Source of the DNA: CAYVAP01 sp964343195
GTDB taxonomy: Bacteria; Bacteroidota; Bacteroidia; J057
Length of the DNA: 38,155 nucleotides
Reading direction: 5' to 3'
Assembly: GCA_964343195.1 (NCBI GenBank)
Contig: CAYFIR010000060.1
Location: forward strand, 1 to 38,155
Positions within the stretch are counted from its first letter, which is position 1; each line of letters begins with the position of its first letter. Below, piece after piece: positions 16,776-25,665 of the stretch. The notes under the pieces are model-generated. The model searched no databases. It was not told where the DNA came from and was given only the letters and a program-made list of their open reading frames with translations. A program made the position numbers and the translations under genes.

Positions 16776-18803
16776 TTAACTGCCCTCTCTGACCGGCAGT
16801 TTGATCAGAAACTCTGTGGCGTCCTCATTTTCCTTGCAGTAGGAAATGTGAGCATCAATTTTTTGGGCAGCCAGTTTGGCTGCATACAGCCCCAGCCCCA
16901 GCCCTACCGAGTGCCGTGTCCCTCGATAGAACATCTCAAAAATATGTGGTATCGCCTTGGGTTCGATCCCGATGCCATTATCTGTCACTCTTATCTCGAT
17001 ATGCTTCTCAACCAACTCTGCATTGACCCGGAGGTAGGGAAATGGCCGCGCATTTTCCTGGGAAAAGATAATGCTGTTTTCCATCATGTTTCTCAAGACG
17101 ATATCCAGCAGATCGGGGTCGGTCTTCACATTTAATCCAGGATCCGCCTTGATTTCCAGGTCTACCTTATGCTTCAGTTCCATCCCTTTAAGGTCCACCA
17201 GTGCATTGTTCATCACTTCGATAAGAGAAACCGTCTCAAACTTGGGGGTCTGGTGCTTTATATCATTTACTTCGAGGAACCGACGCAGCATGGCGTCCAT
17301 GTTGTTGGCTTCGCGGTCTATCATCTGGATATAGCGCAGTATCTCCGGGTTTTCAACCTCCCGCAGGGTTATCTGGCTCAAACCCAGCAGTCGGGCTAGC
17401 GGCCCCCGAATGTCGTGGGCAGTTCTGTAAGCAAAGGTATCCAGTTCCTGATTGGCGCGCTGCAGAGCGGTATTGGCATATCGCAACTCCTCAGTGCGTC
17501 GGTTTACGGTGGACTCCAGTCTCTGGTTGATGCGTCGCTTGGCCCGATAGAGTTGCCCCAACACGAGCGCCAATATCAACAACAGCAATCCTATCACGAT
17601 GGCAAATGTATTGCGGGATCTCTGTTTCTCGATTTCCTCTGTGGCCAGTGCCTCCCGCTGCTCCATCCTTTGGATTTCCATCTCCTGCCTTTCCTTCTCA
17701 AACTGGGCACCCAGCCGCTGGATCAGTTCCTGTCTGGCACTTGCTTCGAGGCTATCCGTCAGTAGCCTTATTTTTTCCTGATAGGATTTGAACTCCTGGA
17801 TGTCTTCTCGTTGCAGGCTAAGTTCTGCCAGTGATTTATAGACAGGCAGGTCCATTCCCACGATCTCGTGATCTTCAACCAATGCAAGGCATTGCCCCAG
17901 TAACTCTTCGGCTCGGGAGTAATCTTCTCGTTCGAGGGCGATTTTTGCCAACCCATGATAGGAACTGGCTTCTGTACGGGGGAGCCCCAATGATTTGGAT
18001 AGCGCAAGCGCCTCCTCGTACTGCTCCTCTCCTCTTTGCAGGTCTCCATTCTCGAAATTGGCCCCAGCCTGCAGGTTTAGCAATCGGGTAAGAGCGGGCT
18101 GATTGTTGAGCCTTCTGGCTTTGTCCAGCGCCTCGTTATAGTACATGATGGCCAATCCCATGGCTCCCTGATTCTCGTGTATCTGGCCCCGTAACATCAG
18201 GCTAGCCATGACGATGGAGTCCTGCCCAAGATCCATTCCCATGGTTCCGGCTTTCTGGCAGTACATGATCGCTTCTTCGTAGGAGCCACTCAGAAAAAAA
18301 ACTTCTCCCAACTGGAGGTTACACCGTAGGGCACTAGCAGAATCCCCGACCAGTTCAAAGAGTGCCAGGGCTTTCAGCAAATTGGAAATGGCCTCGTGAT
18401 GATCCCCAAATCTGCGGAACCCCTGCGCTGCTCCAAAATGGGCTTTTGCCTTCCCTTCCGAATTGCCCCCCATATCTTCATACACCTTGATCGCCCTGAG
18501 GTAGTGGTTGACCGCAACTCTCATTTCCTTCAACCCCGCCCCACGCTCCAAATAGAGATCAGCGGCCATGTGATGCCCTTTTGCTGCCATTTCTGGAAGG
18601 TCGAGTTGCTGTGCACAGCCGATCGCATGGCTCAACTGTGGCTCTAACTCCCGTGCGTCCATCGACTCCATCTCCTGCAGCTCCACAAAGAATGCCCTGA
18701 CCTCATCTTCACTCATATCTCTGAGTACTCCATCCTGCCCCAGTATAAAGCATAGGGCAAAAATCAATAGTAGAAAAAGGCTTGATCTTTTCATGGCAGC
18801 CAA
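16776..18803 (-). CDS. TPR-containing membrane sensor histidine kinase
   Basis: The 675-residue protein has a signal peptide (about 1-23), six or more TPR units (about 70-340), a coiled coil, one transmembrane helix (400-418), HisKA with phospho-acceptor H463 in AYRTAHDIRGPL, and a HATPase domain with RNMMENSIIFS, TDNGIGI and GLGLGLYAAKLA. It has the same layout as the kinase at 6904-8886, but here the acceptor His is present. Met4 (18794) is an alternative start, placing Lys-Arg directly before the hydrophobic core. It is divergent from the M3 peptidase across a 267-bp gap. The cognate regulator is not in the window. Confidence 0.92.
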   Translation of the reverse strand: MAAMKRSSLFLLLIFALCFILGQDGVLRDMSEDEVRAFFVELQEMESMDARELEPQLSHAIGCAQQLDLPEMAAKGHHMAADLYLERGAGLKEMRVAVNHYLRAIKVYEDMGGNSEGKAKAHFGAAQGFRRFGDHHEAISNLLKALALFELVGDSASALRCNLQLGEVFFLSGSYEEAIMYCQKAGTMGMDLGQDSIVMASLMLRGQIHENQGAMGLAIMYYNEALDKARRLNNQPALTRLLNLQAGANFENGDLQRGEEQYEEALALSKSLGLPRTEASSYHGLAKIALEREDYSRAEELLGQCLALVEDHEIVGMDLPVYKSLAELSLQREDIQEFKSYQEKIRLLTDSLEASARQELIQRLGAQFEKERQEMEIQRMEQREALATEEIEKQRSRNTFAIVIGLLLLILALVLGQLYRAKRRINQRLESTVNRRTEELRYANTALQRANQELDTFAYRTAHDIRGPLARLLGLSQITLREVENPEILRYIQMIDREANNMDAMLRRFLEVNDIKHQTPKFETVSLIEVMNNALVDLKGMELKHKVDLEIKADPGLNVKTDPDLLDIVLRNMMENSIIFSQENARPFPYLRVNAELVEKHIEIRVTDNGIGIEPKAIPHIFEMFYRGTRHSVGLGLGLYAAKLAAQKIDAHISYCKENEDATEFLIKLPVREGS

Positions 18804-19070
18804 TGGTTTGCAAGGTGATTCGTCCGGGAGTTCCGACTCAGCCGAAATGTTTATCGCAGGGAAAATAAATAATTGCTATCCCAAAAAAGCAATTAGCCCT
18901 CAGATTAAAAAGTTCAACTATTGAAAAGTTAGGATTCTTCCTACCGCTACTGCCCTATTAATTGGGGAATAGATTGACCCTGCTTACCAGATTTGATGTT
19001 TTTTATTCTAAAAGCCTCATTAACTTAACCCCTCTATTCGCATACAAGCACCCTAATTAAACCGGAATAC

Positions 19071-20801
19071 ATGAAAGCGTTTCTTGAAATAAGCGATCCA
19101 AAAGCCAACCGATCTTTTCTCCCTGCTGACTTCGAAATAAAGGATTGGGATGGACTGAAGCCATTTTACGACCAACTGTTAGCAGCAGAACCAGCAGGAG
19201 TTGAGGGATTGCAGGAATTTCTGGCCAGAAGATCTGAACTGGAAGCCGTGGTTTCAGAGGCATTTGCGTGGCGATACATCCGCATGACCCGGTATACCGA
19301 TAATGAATCATACAAACAGGATTACCAGTTTTTCGTCCAGCAGATCTCTCCCCAGCTTTCTTCCTACTCAGACAAACTCAACCGTAAGATAGCCGCACAC
19401 CCCAATTTCGGCGACTTACCCACAGATCCTTACCAGACCTATGTGCGCCAACTGGACCGGGAAATAAAACTGTTTCGGGAAGAAAACATCCCCCTGGGAA
19501 CAGAGGCAAGCACAGTATCCCAGGAGTACAATAGCCTGGCTGGAGCCATGACTGTCGAACATGGAGGAGAACAGCTGACTATGCAGCAGGCAGGTAAATT
19601 TCTGGAGAGCCAGGATCGAAGCCTGCGTCAGGAGATTTGGGAAAAGATGAATGAAAGGCGGCAGCAGGACCGCGCCAAACTGGAAGAAGTATATGACAAA
19701 CTGGTAGGCCTGCGCCACAAGATGGCCCAAAATGCTGGCTATGAATCTTTTACCTCCTACAAGTTTGACTCCATGGGGCGATTTGACTACCAGTTGGAGG
19801 ATACCCATGCCTTTCATCAGGCGGTAGAGGAAGTGGTAAAACCAGTCTATGAGCAGCTGATGCGAGAGCGACAGGAGCGCCTGGGGGTAGAGAAGTTGCG
19901 CCCATGGGACCTCTCCGTTGATATTTTTGGAGAAGAGCCGCTCAAACCGTTTGAAGGATCCCAGCAACTGCTGGACCGCTCGGTTGCAGCCCTGAGCCAT
20001 TTGCGCCCCGAACTGGGCGAGATGCTGCGCATCATGGACAACATGGGTTTTCTCGATCTGGAAAGTCGCCAAGGCAAGTCTCCCGGAGGGTACAACTATC
20101 CCCTCATGGAAACCGGTGTCCCCTTCATCTTCATGAATGCGGCTGGTACCCAGACCGATGTCATCACCATGCTGCACGAATCAGGTCACGCCATTCATTC
20201 ATTTCTCACCCGCAACCTGCCTCTTACCGATGTCAAACATACTCCTTCGGAGGTGGCGGAGCTGGCTTCCATGAGCATGGAGCTCCTCAGCCTGGACTAC
20301 TACGATGAATTTTATCAGGATGAGCACGACCTGAAACGGGCGCAGAAAAATCAGCTACTCAGATGCATCACCATATTCCCCTGGATTGCGACCATCGATG
20401 CCTTCCAGCAATGGGTTTATGACAATCCCAATCATACCCATGAGGAGCGAGTTGAGAGTTTCACCGCCCTTTATCACCGCTTTCATGGCGAAACCGTAGA
20501 CTGGAGTGGATACGAGTCCATCCGGGAATCGCTATGGATCAAGCAGGGCCATGTATATGACGTCCCGTTTTATTACATCGAGTATGCCATCGCCCAACTT
20601 GGTGCCCTGGCCGTCTGGCAAAAATACCGCAAAAATCCAGATGAAGGCCTGAGCCAGTACCTGGATGCCCTGAAGCTTGGATATACCCAGCCTATTCCCA
20701 CAATTTATGAAACCGCAGGCATCCGCTTTGACCTTTCCTCGGATTATGTGAAAAGTTGTGTGGACTTCTGCCTTGATGCCTATCAGGAAATCGAGCTGTA
20801 G
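19071..20801 (+). CDS. M3 family oligoendopeptidase (PepF-like)
   Basis: The 576-residue protein is a thimet-type zinc oligopeptidase. The zinc site is H369-E370-S-G-H373 with the third ligand most likely E397 in EVAELAS, the spacing expected for M3. FIFMNAAGTQTDV upstream and GYTQPIPTIYETAGIRFD near the C-terminus match the substrate channel and C-terminal signature of the family. No signal peptide is seen, so it acts in the cytoplasm, cleaving short peptides. It is transcribed away from the TPR kinase gene. Length agrees with PepF enzymes (about 560-600 residues). Confidence 0.93.
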   Translation: MKAFLEISDPKANRSFLPADFEIKDWDGLKPFYDQLLAAEPAGVEGLQEFLARRSELEAVVSEAFAWRYIRMTRYTDNESYKQDYQFFVQQISPQLSSYSDKLNRKIAAHPNFGDLPTDPYQTYVRQLDREIKLFREENIPLGTEASTVSQEYNSLAGAMTVEHGGEQLTMQQAGKFLESQDRSLRQEIWEKMNERRQQDRAKLEEVYDKLVGLRHKMAQNAGYESFTSYKFDSMGRFDYQLEDTHAFHQAVEEVVKPVYEQLMRERQERLGVEKLRPWDLSVDIFGEEPLKPFEGSQQLLDRSVAALSHLRPELGEMLRIMDNMGFLDLESRQGKSPGGYNYPLMETGVPFIFMNAAGTQTDVITMLHESGHAIHSFLTRNLPLTDVKHTPSEVAELASMSMELLSLDYYDEFYQDEHDLKRAQKNQLLRCITIFPWIATIDAFQQWVYDNPNHTHEERVESFTALYHRFHGETVDWSGYESIRESLWIKQGHVYDVPFYYIEYAIAQLGALAVWQKYRKNPDEGLSQYLDALKLGYTQPIPTIYETAGIRFDLSSDYVKSCVDFCLDAYQEIEL

Positions 20802-21366
20802 GTAGGTATGCGGTATATGGGGTTAAGTTAGGAAATCAAAGAGAGGTATGGAGGACATGGAGGTGTATAGGGGAAATATGGTATATATGGGCAAGATGGT
20901 TATTCGTTTTAACCTTATACACCTTATACCTAAATAATTCTGTTTCACTCCTTATCTGGACTTTATCCAAAATGGCACTCATTTCCAAGCGCTATGGCGT
21001 GTCAGAAGTCAGAGACTAGAAGACGGTGGGTGTCGGCTCCAGGTACTTCACGTTGTTCCCCGATTCTACCGCTATGCGGCATCGATGATCGGGGAGCAGC
21101 GTCGAAGCATCTCTGAAGCGAAACGTACTGTTACAGCGTCTCTGACGCCCAGTGGTATCTGCCCTGGACTCCGATTTAATCAACATCAGCCTGAAACCCT
21201 GAGGTTGATTAATTCTAAAAATATGGTTTCCAGACCCTGTGTGGGGATTTTTCTCATTAAAAAAATGCATAAAATCCAGCTTAATACTTTGCCCCATTAT
21301 CCCTCTTTCAGAGCCATGCAACCCTCCCGTGGGAAGTTGCCACTGTCTGGTAAAAGAACTGAATTT
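20802..21366 (+). other. Intergenic region with purine-rich repeats and nested hairpins
   Basis: The first 120 bp holds degenerate GGTATGG/ATGGAGG-like repeats and an 8-bp inverted pair GGTGTATA (20862-20869) and TATACACC (20916-20923). At 21057-21095 TCCCCGAT pairs with ATCGGGGA around an inner perfect hairpin CCGC-TAT-GCGG (21069-21079). The frame of the next gene stays open from 21085, but this stretch does not look coding. A structured RNA or a decayed gene are both possible. Confidence 0.4.
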
Positions 21367-22152
21367 ATGATGCGCCTTCTTGTGCTGATCATGGCGACAG
21401 CCTCTTTTCTCAATGCCCTCATGGGCCAGGGAAAAGTTGAACCCATACGGCTGGATTCTCCCATTAGCATCGATGGAAATCCAATTGACTGGCCAGCCAA
21501 TGCCTGGACATGGGACAACCGCGAACCCATTCGTTTTGCCGTAGGATATGACGAGGAATACCTGTATCTGGCCTGGACAGCAGAGGATGCCAGGTGGCAA
21601 AACCAGATTTTGATGACCGGCCTTACGGTGCGCATTGATCCAGACAAAAAAAGCAGCAATCGCCTCAGCCTGGGCTACCCGGTAGGAGTCCAGCCTGCAC
21701 TGCGTCCTACCGACCCCAATCAGTTGGCACGATATCTTTTTCAGTTGCAGCGGAACCGGGAGTCCCTGCTCGCCACCATGATTGGGCTTGATCGCTCTGT
21801 GGGAAAATCAGAAGACACCACCTGGGTAGAAAATCCGGCGGAACTGGGAATCCAGGTGGCAACGGCCTGGGACGAGCGGGGGCTGTCCATGACCATTGAG
21901 TATCAAATTCCCTGGGAGCAGGTTCCCGGAGATACCCCCGTTGAGAAAATGAAGCTGCACTGGCTAACCGGCAACCTGGGTCGCCCCGAGCAGCTTCGCG
22001 GAGGAGATGCTGCGGGGATGAACAGCAACATGGGCATCAACAGTGCGACCGGAACGAGCGCTGAGGAACGGCAATGGTACAAGCGCCTGGATGCATACCG
22101 CAATTACGCCGCCCCCAGGGAAATGAAAGTTCGTCGGGTGGTATGGCCGTAA
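21367..22152 (+). CDS. Secreted CBM9/DOMON-like domain protein
   Basis: The protein has 261 residues from the ATG at 21367 (a second ATG follows at once). I chose this start because it gives a clean signal peptide (MMRLLVLIMATASFLNALMGQ). The mature protein opens with IRLDSPISIDGNPIDWPANAW and continues VGYDEEYLYLAWTAED, the recurring start of CBM9-like/DOMON sugar- or heme-binding domains in Bacteroidota; a later part (MTIEYQIPWEQV) fits the same beta sandwich. There is no catalytic domain and no T9SS tail, so it is probably a periplasmic binding protein. The ligand is unknown. Confidence 0.75.
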   Translation: MMRLLVLIMATASFLNALMGQGKVEPIRLDSPISIDGNPIDWPANAWTWDNREPIRFAVGYDEEYLYLAWTAEDARWQNQILMTGLTVRIDPDKKSSNRLSLGYPVGVQPALRPTDPNQLARYLFQLQRNRESLLATMIGLDRSVGKSEDTTWVENPAELGIQVATAWDERGLSMTIEYQIPWEQVPGDTPVEKMKLHWLTGNLGRPEQLRGGDAAGMNSNMGINSATGTSAEERQWYKRLDAYRNYAAPREMKVRRVVWP

Positions 22153-22260
22153 TGAACTCAAGCTTCAAAACCAGCTAATGGGAGGAATTCGAAATTTGGT
22201 ATTTTCACTTCGCAACAAACCCCCTGGCAGTCAAACTATTGCCTCATAATTGACTGACAA

Positions 22261-22305
22261 GTTATTTCATTCCGAAACCAGATAGTGCTTGCGGAATGAA
22301 GTAAT
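22261..22305 (+). repeat. Long imperfect hairpin
   Basis: TTCATTCCG (22266-22274) and CGGAATGAA (22292-22300) are perfect 9-bp inverted arms, and with G-T pairs the stem extends to about 14 bp (22261-22274 with 22292-22305) around a 17-nt loop. There is no T-run, so it is a poor terminator for the gene ending at 22152. Confidence 0.5.
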
Positions 22306-22317
22306 TAGCCAAATAAA

Positions 22318-22391
22318 ACGCAGGCATTTTTTCGTAGGACAAGGAAGAAAAAGCGAGCATAGCGAGCTATGTGAGGCTTTTTCTGACGCAG
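22318..22391 (+). repeat. Nested palindrome flanked by ACGCAG direct repeats (REP/MITE-like)
   Basis: AGAAAAAGC (22346-22354) pairs perfectly with GCTTTTTCT (22376-22384), and inside it CATAGC (22358-22363) pairs with GCTATG (22366-22371). The block is framed by direct ACGCAG hexamers at 22318-22323 and 22386-22391. Together these look like a short interspersed palindromic element. Only one copy is in this window, so mobility is inference. Confidence 0.45.
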
Positions 22392-22484
22392 TAATACTGA
22401 AAAAGGGCAAGTTTTATGACTCAAGACTTTGTTCTGAAAGCACTAGTTTGTCTCTTGTCTAGCTGTATGATAACAAATACCAGC

Positions 22485-22862
22485 ATGGAATTTTTTCGCA
22501 CAGTCAAGGTCAGAACCCAGGATATCGTCATTCAGGATGAGTTGACGCTGGAGAATCTGGATCAAATGAGCAATGAAATATTTGTTATTGGAGACCAGAA
22601 AAGCACCGAAGCCCAAATCGGCGGCATTTGGGGGGAATTCACCCTGACCAGATCCATCATCAGAGGCGGATTACGCTTCGCTCTGGTAGAATGCCCCAAT
22701 GCATTGGCCTGGACCATCACGACAGGTTTTCCCCCAGATCCTGACGCCATCATCCTACACCTGACCATCAACCGTCCGGAGCAAAAGGAGTCTCTGCTCG
22801 AAGAGATCAAGGATTTCCTGGATGACCATAGTGAGTGTTTGCTGGAGTATTTTTCAGAGTGA
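22485..22862 (+). CDS. Conserved small cytoplasmic protein, function unknown
   Basis: The protein has 125 residues from the ATG at 22485 (MEFFRTVKV). The frame extends to an ATG at 22416, which would add 23 residues ending in a weak lipobox-like LSSC; I prefer the shorter form because the remainder (EIFVIGDQKSTE, GGIWGEFTLTRSII, NALAWTITTGFPP, LTINRPE) looks like a compact soluble alpha/beta protein and because the extra segment lacks a basic N-terminus. I do not recognise a named domain. Its close upstream neighbour is the REP-like palindrome. Confidence 0.65.
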   Translation: MEFFRTVKVRTQDIVIQDELTLENLDQMSNEIFVIGDQKSTEAQIGGIWGEFTLTRSIIRGGLRFALVECPNALAWTITTGFPPDPDAIILHLTINRPEQKESLLEEIKDFLDDHSECLLEYFSE

Positions 22863-23001
22863 AAAGCACTGGAGAGTCAGAACCTGCGGAAGTCTGAGTT
22901 TAATGGTTATTATTTGCTGCCTCCATAAAGCAGTTGGTTCCAACTCTTTATTGGGCGTGCTAGCTTTTTTCTTTCCCCCAAATCTTCATACACAAGACCC
23001 A

Positions 23002-24045
23002 ATGCGAGCTATCCTAACGCTGCTTTGTTTACTCTTCATCAATGGGGAATTGATGACTCAATCACTCGATATAAAAGCTGCTGATTTTTATGCAGAGCTT
23101 GATGCAAGCCTGTTTCCTAACGAATCCGAATACAACTCAAATGGATTACCTGAGGGAGATTGGGTGATTTACGAGTTGCGTGAAGGGGGTATTTATATTT
23201 CGGCAGCAGAGGTAACAGGGGAAAAGAGGGACACCCTCAACGGCGAATTTTTAATCCGTATGGAAGGACAGTTTCATAATGGGAAAAAGATGGGACTATG
23301 GACTCTGTACTGGGTAAAGAAATCGGCTCCATTCGAATTGGTGAAATTTGGTGAGCAACTTTATGAAAGTGATGTCCTGGTAGGAGAATGGAATTATTAT
23401 GATTTGTTGGGTCAGCAGATTTCTACGATCAGGCACGACTCTGCAGGGTTTAAGGTAGAAGAGATCAGTTATTATGCGAACTCCACTGTCAGCGAGAGAG
23501 TCGTGATAACTGATGGAGAATATAGTGGGATTTGGTATCAGTATGATACATCGGGAAACCTTGTATCAGAAGCGACCTATAGGAATAAGGAGCTGACCGG
23601 CCCGGTTAAATACTATTACCCATCAGGCGCATTGCAACTCGCCGGGAGCTTTCTTCTAGGTCAATTCGATGGTGAAATCATGGAATACCTGGAAAATGGA
23701 CAGGTAATCAAAAAGTATTCATACCGGAACGGGGCGCTAAATGGTACTTACAGCAAATATTCAGAGGAGGGAATCCTTGAGTTTGAGCGAAACTATGTGG
23801 ATGGTCAGGCAGATGGACTTTACCAATATTATTATCCCAATGGACAGGTCTGGATAGCCATTCTTTTTTCAAATGGCAAACACTGGGAAGTAGTCGGTAA
23901 CTATGATCAGGAGGGAAATGAGCGTGAGAAAGGAAGCTTAGATAATGGCAATGGGACTATTTTTTACTACCATGAAGATGGCCGCTTAAGAGAAGTTACG
24001 ACATTTCGAAATGGCGAAAAAGTAAACACGGAATCGAGAAACTGA
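23002..24045 (+). CDS. Exported MORN-repeat (YwqK-like) protein
   Basis: The protein has 347 residues from ATG 23002, chosen because it supplies a signal peptide (MRAILTLLCLLFINGELMTQ); the upstream open frame overlaps the previous gene. The body is a series of MORN_2-type repeats, each about 22 residues with the pattern Y.NG...G....Y...G (for example YRNKELTGPVKYYYPSGAL, YRNGALNGTYSKYSEEG, YVDGQADGLYQYYYPNG). Proteins of this kind are often auto-annotated as YwqK-type antitoxins, but these beta-hairpin repeats occur in many surface proteins and no toxin is adjacent. Its stop codon directly abuts the next ATG (24046). Confidence 0.82.
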   Translation: MRAILTLLCLLFINGELMTQSLDIKAADFYAELDASLFPNESEYNSNGLPEGDWVIYELREGGIYISAAEVTGEKRDTLNGEFLIRMEGQFHNGKKMGLWTLYWVKKSAPFELVKFGEQLYESDVLVGEWNYYDLLGQQISTIRHDSAGFKVEEISYYANSTVSERVVITDGEYSGIWYQYDTSGNLVSEATYRNKELTGPVKYYYPSGALQLAGSFLLGQFDGEIMEYLENGQVIKKYSYRNGALNGTYSKYSEEGILEFERNYVDGQADGLYQYYYPNGQVWIAILFSNGKHWEVVGNYDQEGNEREKGSLDNGNGTIFYYHEDGRLREVTTFRNGEKVNTESRN

Positions 24046-24069
24046 ATGGCTGCTCTCAGCGATCTAATT

Positions 24070-24846
24070 ATGGAAACTCCTCTCATTCTCATCACCGGTG
24101 GCTCCAGCGGCATCGGTAAAGCCTCCGCAAAACAGTTTGTCCAGCAGGGCGCACGAGTGGTCATTGTCGCCCGAAACATCGACAAGCTAAAAGCCGCCAT
24201 ACAGGAAATTGATCCTTCCGGACAAAGTGTGAGCTATTACTCCGCCGACCTGACCGATCAGGCTTCCGTTGAGCGTTTGGCCGACGAGATCATCCAACAC
24301 GAAGGCCTTCCTGACATTGTCGTCAACAGCGCCGGAGCAGGAGAATGGCTGTCGCTGGAGGAAACAACCCCTTCGCATTTCATCGAGACGATCAACTCAC
24401 CCTACCTGGCCACCGCTCTGACCTGCAAGGTCTTTTATGACCGAATGCAGCAGCGGGGCAACGGCCACTTCATCCTCCTCAATTCCGTCGCCTGCTATTT
24501 TTCATTTCCTCGGGTCGTCGGCTATGGCCCTGCTCGCTGGGCCATGCTGGGCCTGGCCCGTAGCCTGCAAGCCGACCTGCATGGAACGGACTTTAAGGTC
24601 TCAATGATTGCCCTGGGCAAGGTGCAGACGCCCTATTTTGTTCAAAATGCCCGCTCAGAAGACCGCATCCCAAAAGTTGTCAAGTGGCTGGTGCCCACCA
24701 TGACCGAAGAAGCCGCCGGGCATGTGGTCGTTCGCACAGCAAAGTCCCGGAGGAAAATCGTCAATCGCCCTTGGCAAATGGCCATTTTCATTGAACTGAA
24801 TCGGTTTTTTCCGGGCACCTTCAGATGGTTGACCCGTATTGGGTGA
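24070..24846 (+). CDS. Short-chain dehydrogenase/reductase with YxxxR active site
   Basis: The protein has 258 residues from ATG 24070 (an in-frame ATG at 24046, touching the previous stop, would add eight). The cofactor motif is TGGSSGIGK (9-17) with ARN at the end of strand 2, which fits NADP. NSAGAG and Ser139 are in place, and Tyr152 follows at the usual 13-residue spacing, but the active-site Lys is replaced by Arg156 (YGPAR, codon 24535-24537). The remainder resembles the 3-ketosphinganine-reductase-like branch of classical SDRs, with a C-terminal hydrophobic/basic tail that could touch the membrane. Substrate unknown. Confidence 0.85.
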   Translation: METPLILITGGSSGIGKASAKQFVQQGARVVIVARNIDKLKAAIQEIDPSGQSVSYYSADLTDQASVERLADEIIQHEGLPDIVVNSAGAGEWLSLEETTPSHFIETINSPYLATALTCKVFYDRMQQRGNGHFILLNSVACYFSFPRVVGYGPARWAMLGLARSLQADLHGTDFKVSMIALGKVQTPYFVQNARSEDRIPKVVKWLVPTMTEEAAGHVVVRTAKSRRKIVNRPWQMAIFIELNRFFPGTFRWLTRIG

Positions 24847-24898
24847 GGGGCGGTATTCCCAGATGTGTACCAAAAATACCCTAAGAGTACATTTTGCT

Positions 24899-24932
24899 TG
24901 ACTAAATGTAAAGTTTATTTTACATTTAGTCA
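24899..24932 (+). promoter_or_regulatory. Perfect 14-bp-arm palindrome, probable XRE operator
   Basis: TGACTAAATGTAAA (24899-24912) and TTTACATTTAGTCA (24919-24932) are exact inverted arms separated by GTTTAT, 24 bp before the start of a membrane protein/XRE regulator operon. A promoter-like TACATTTA (24921-24928; consensus TANNTTTG) lies in the right arm, so a bound dimer would block transcription. Autoregulation by the downstream regulator is inference. Confidence 0.6.
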
Positions 24933-24955
24933 TCATACATCTAATTGGGGGCAAA

Positions 24956-25357
24956 ATGAACAAATCCATCACACCGACTTTCATGTATCCTGGCTGGTTC
25001 AGAATCCTGGGGATCATCCTCATATTGGCCGGTATCCTGGTCTTCGTTCGCAGGGTTGTAACCTACGACATTGTTGACTTTGCGGGGGGAAGCTTCCCAG
25101 TGGCTATGGGGCTAATGATGATATTTTTTGCCAGGGAAAAAGACTTTGACGAGCGAATCGCCTTTTTAAAACTCAAAGCCCTGGCCGCAGCCATTCCCAT
25201 TGCAGCATTCATTACCATGGGGATCAATTATCTCGAAAATTTCGAAGGCTATTCTATCGAGACTGAGTCCTGGTTTTCTATTTCTGCCTTCGAGTGCCTT
25301 ACCATTACCCTGCTCATTGCGATTGGCTGGTTCCAATATCTCAAGTTCAAGGAATGA
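24956..25357 (+). CDS. Four-helix membrane protein paired with an XRE regulator
   Basis: The 133-residue protein has four hydrophobic segments (about 14-31, 43-59, 76-90 and 106-124) separated by short loops, with KDFDERIAFLKLKA between the second and third. The combination of a small integral membrane protein with an adjacent Cro/CI-type regulator is common in Bacteria and Archaea; the membrane partner's role is unknown. The regulator gene begins 7 nt after its stop, so the two form one operon behind the palindrome at 24899-24932. Confidence 0.75.
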   Translation: MNKSITPTFMYPGWFRILGIILILAGILVFVRRVVTYDIVDFAGGSFPVAMGLMMIFFAREKDFDERIAFLKLKALAAAIPIAAFITMGINYLENFEGYSIETESWFSISAFECLTITLLIAIGWFQYLKFKE

Positions 25358-25364
25358 CCCCTTT

Positions 25365-25577
25365 ATGAAGAATACCATCAAAGTAGAAAGGGCAAAGATG
25401 AACCTTACCCAGGCGGATCTCGCAGAAAAAGTAGGAGTATCGCGGCAAACGATTAACTCAATAGAAAAAGGTAGATTCGTTCCTTCCACCCTATTATCGC
25501 TAAAAATCGCACATGTTTTCAGTGAGAAGGTGGACAACATCTTCTTTTTGGAGGAAGAAGACTGGGAGAGTTCGTAA
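25365..25577 (+). CDS. XRE-family HTH transcriptional regulator
   Basis: This compact 70-residue repressor is almost only a helix-turn-helix domain: LTQADLAEKVGVSRQTINSI (14-33) is the classic Cro/CI HTH, followed by EKGRFVPSTLLSLKIAHVF and an acidic tail. I start at ATG 25365; the frame is open upstream but there it overlaps the membrane-protein gene. Members of this short group usually repress their own operon, and the symmetric site at 24899-24932 is a suitable target. Confidence 0.9.
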   Translation: MKNTIKVERAKMNLTQADLAEKVGVSRQTINSIEKGRFVPSTLLSLKIAHVFSEKVDNIFFLEEEDWESS

Positions 25578-25665
25578 TCCAATCGGATCGAAAAGTGTTG
25601 TTGCTTCTCAGCATTACTGACCTGGCAGGAGAGTGTATGCAGGGTAGCAGATCGAAATAAAGCCT

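Noticed and set aside
19416..20177. 253-codon leftward frame inside the M3 peptidase gene
   Set aside because: It lies fully opposite a well-supported enzyme including its zinc site; no domain is seen.
22822..23001. Upstream extension of the MORN-repeat gene
   Set aside because: It overlaps the preceding gene and lacks a signal peptide at its start, whereas ATG 23002 gives a clean one.
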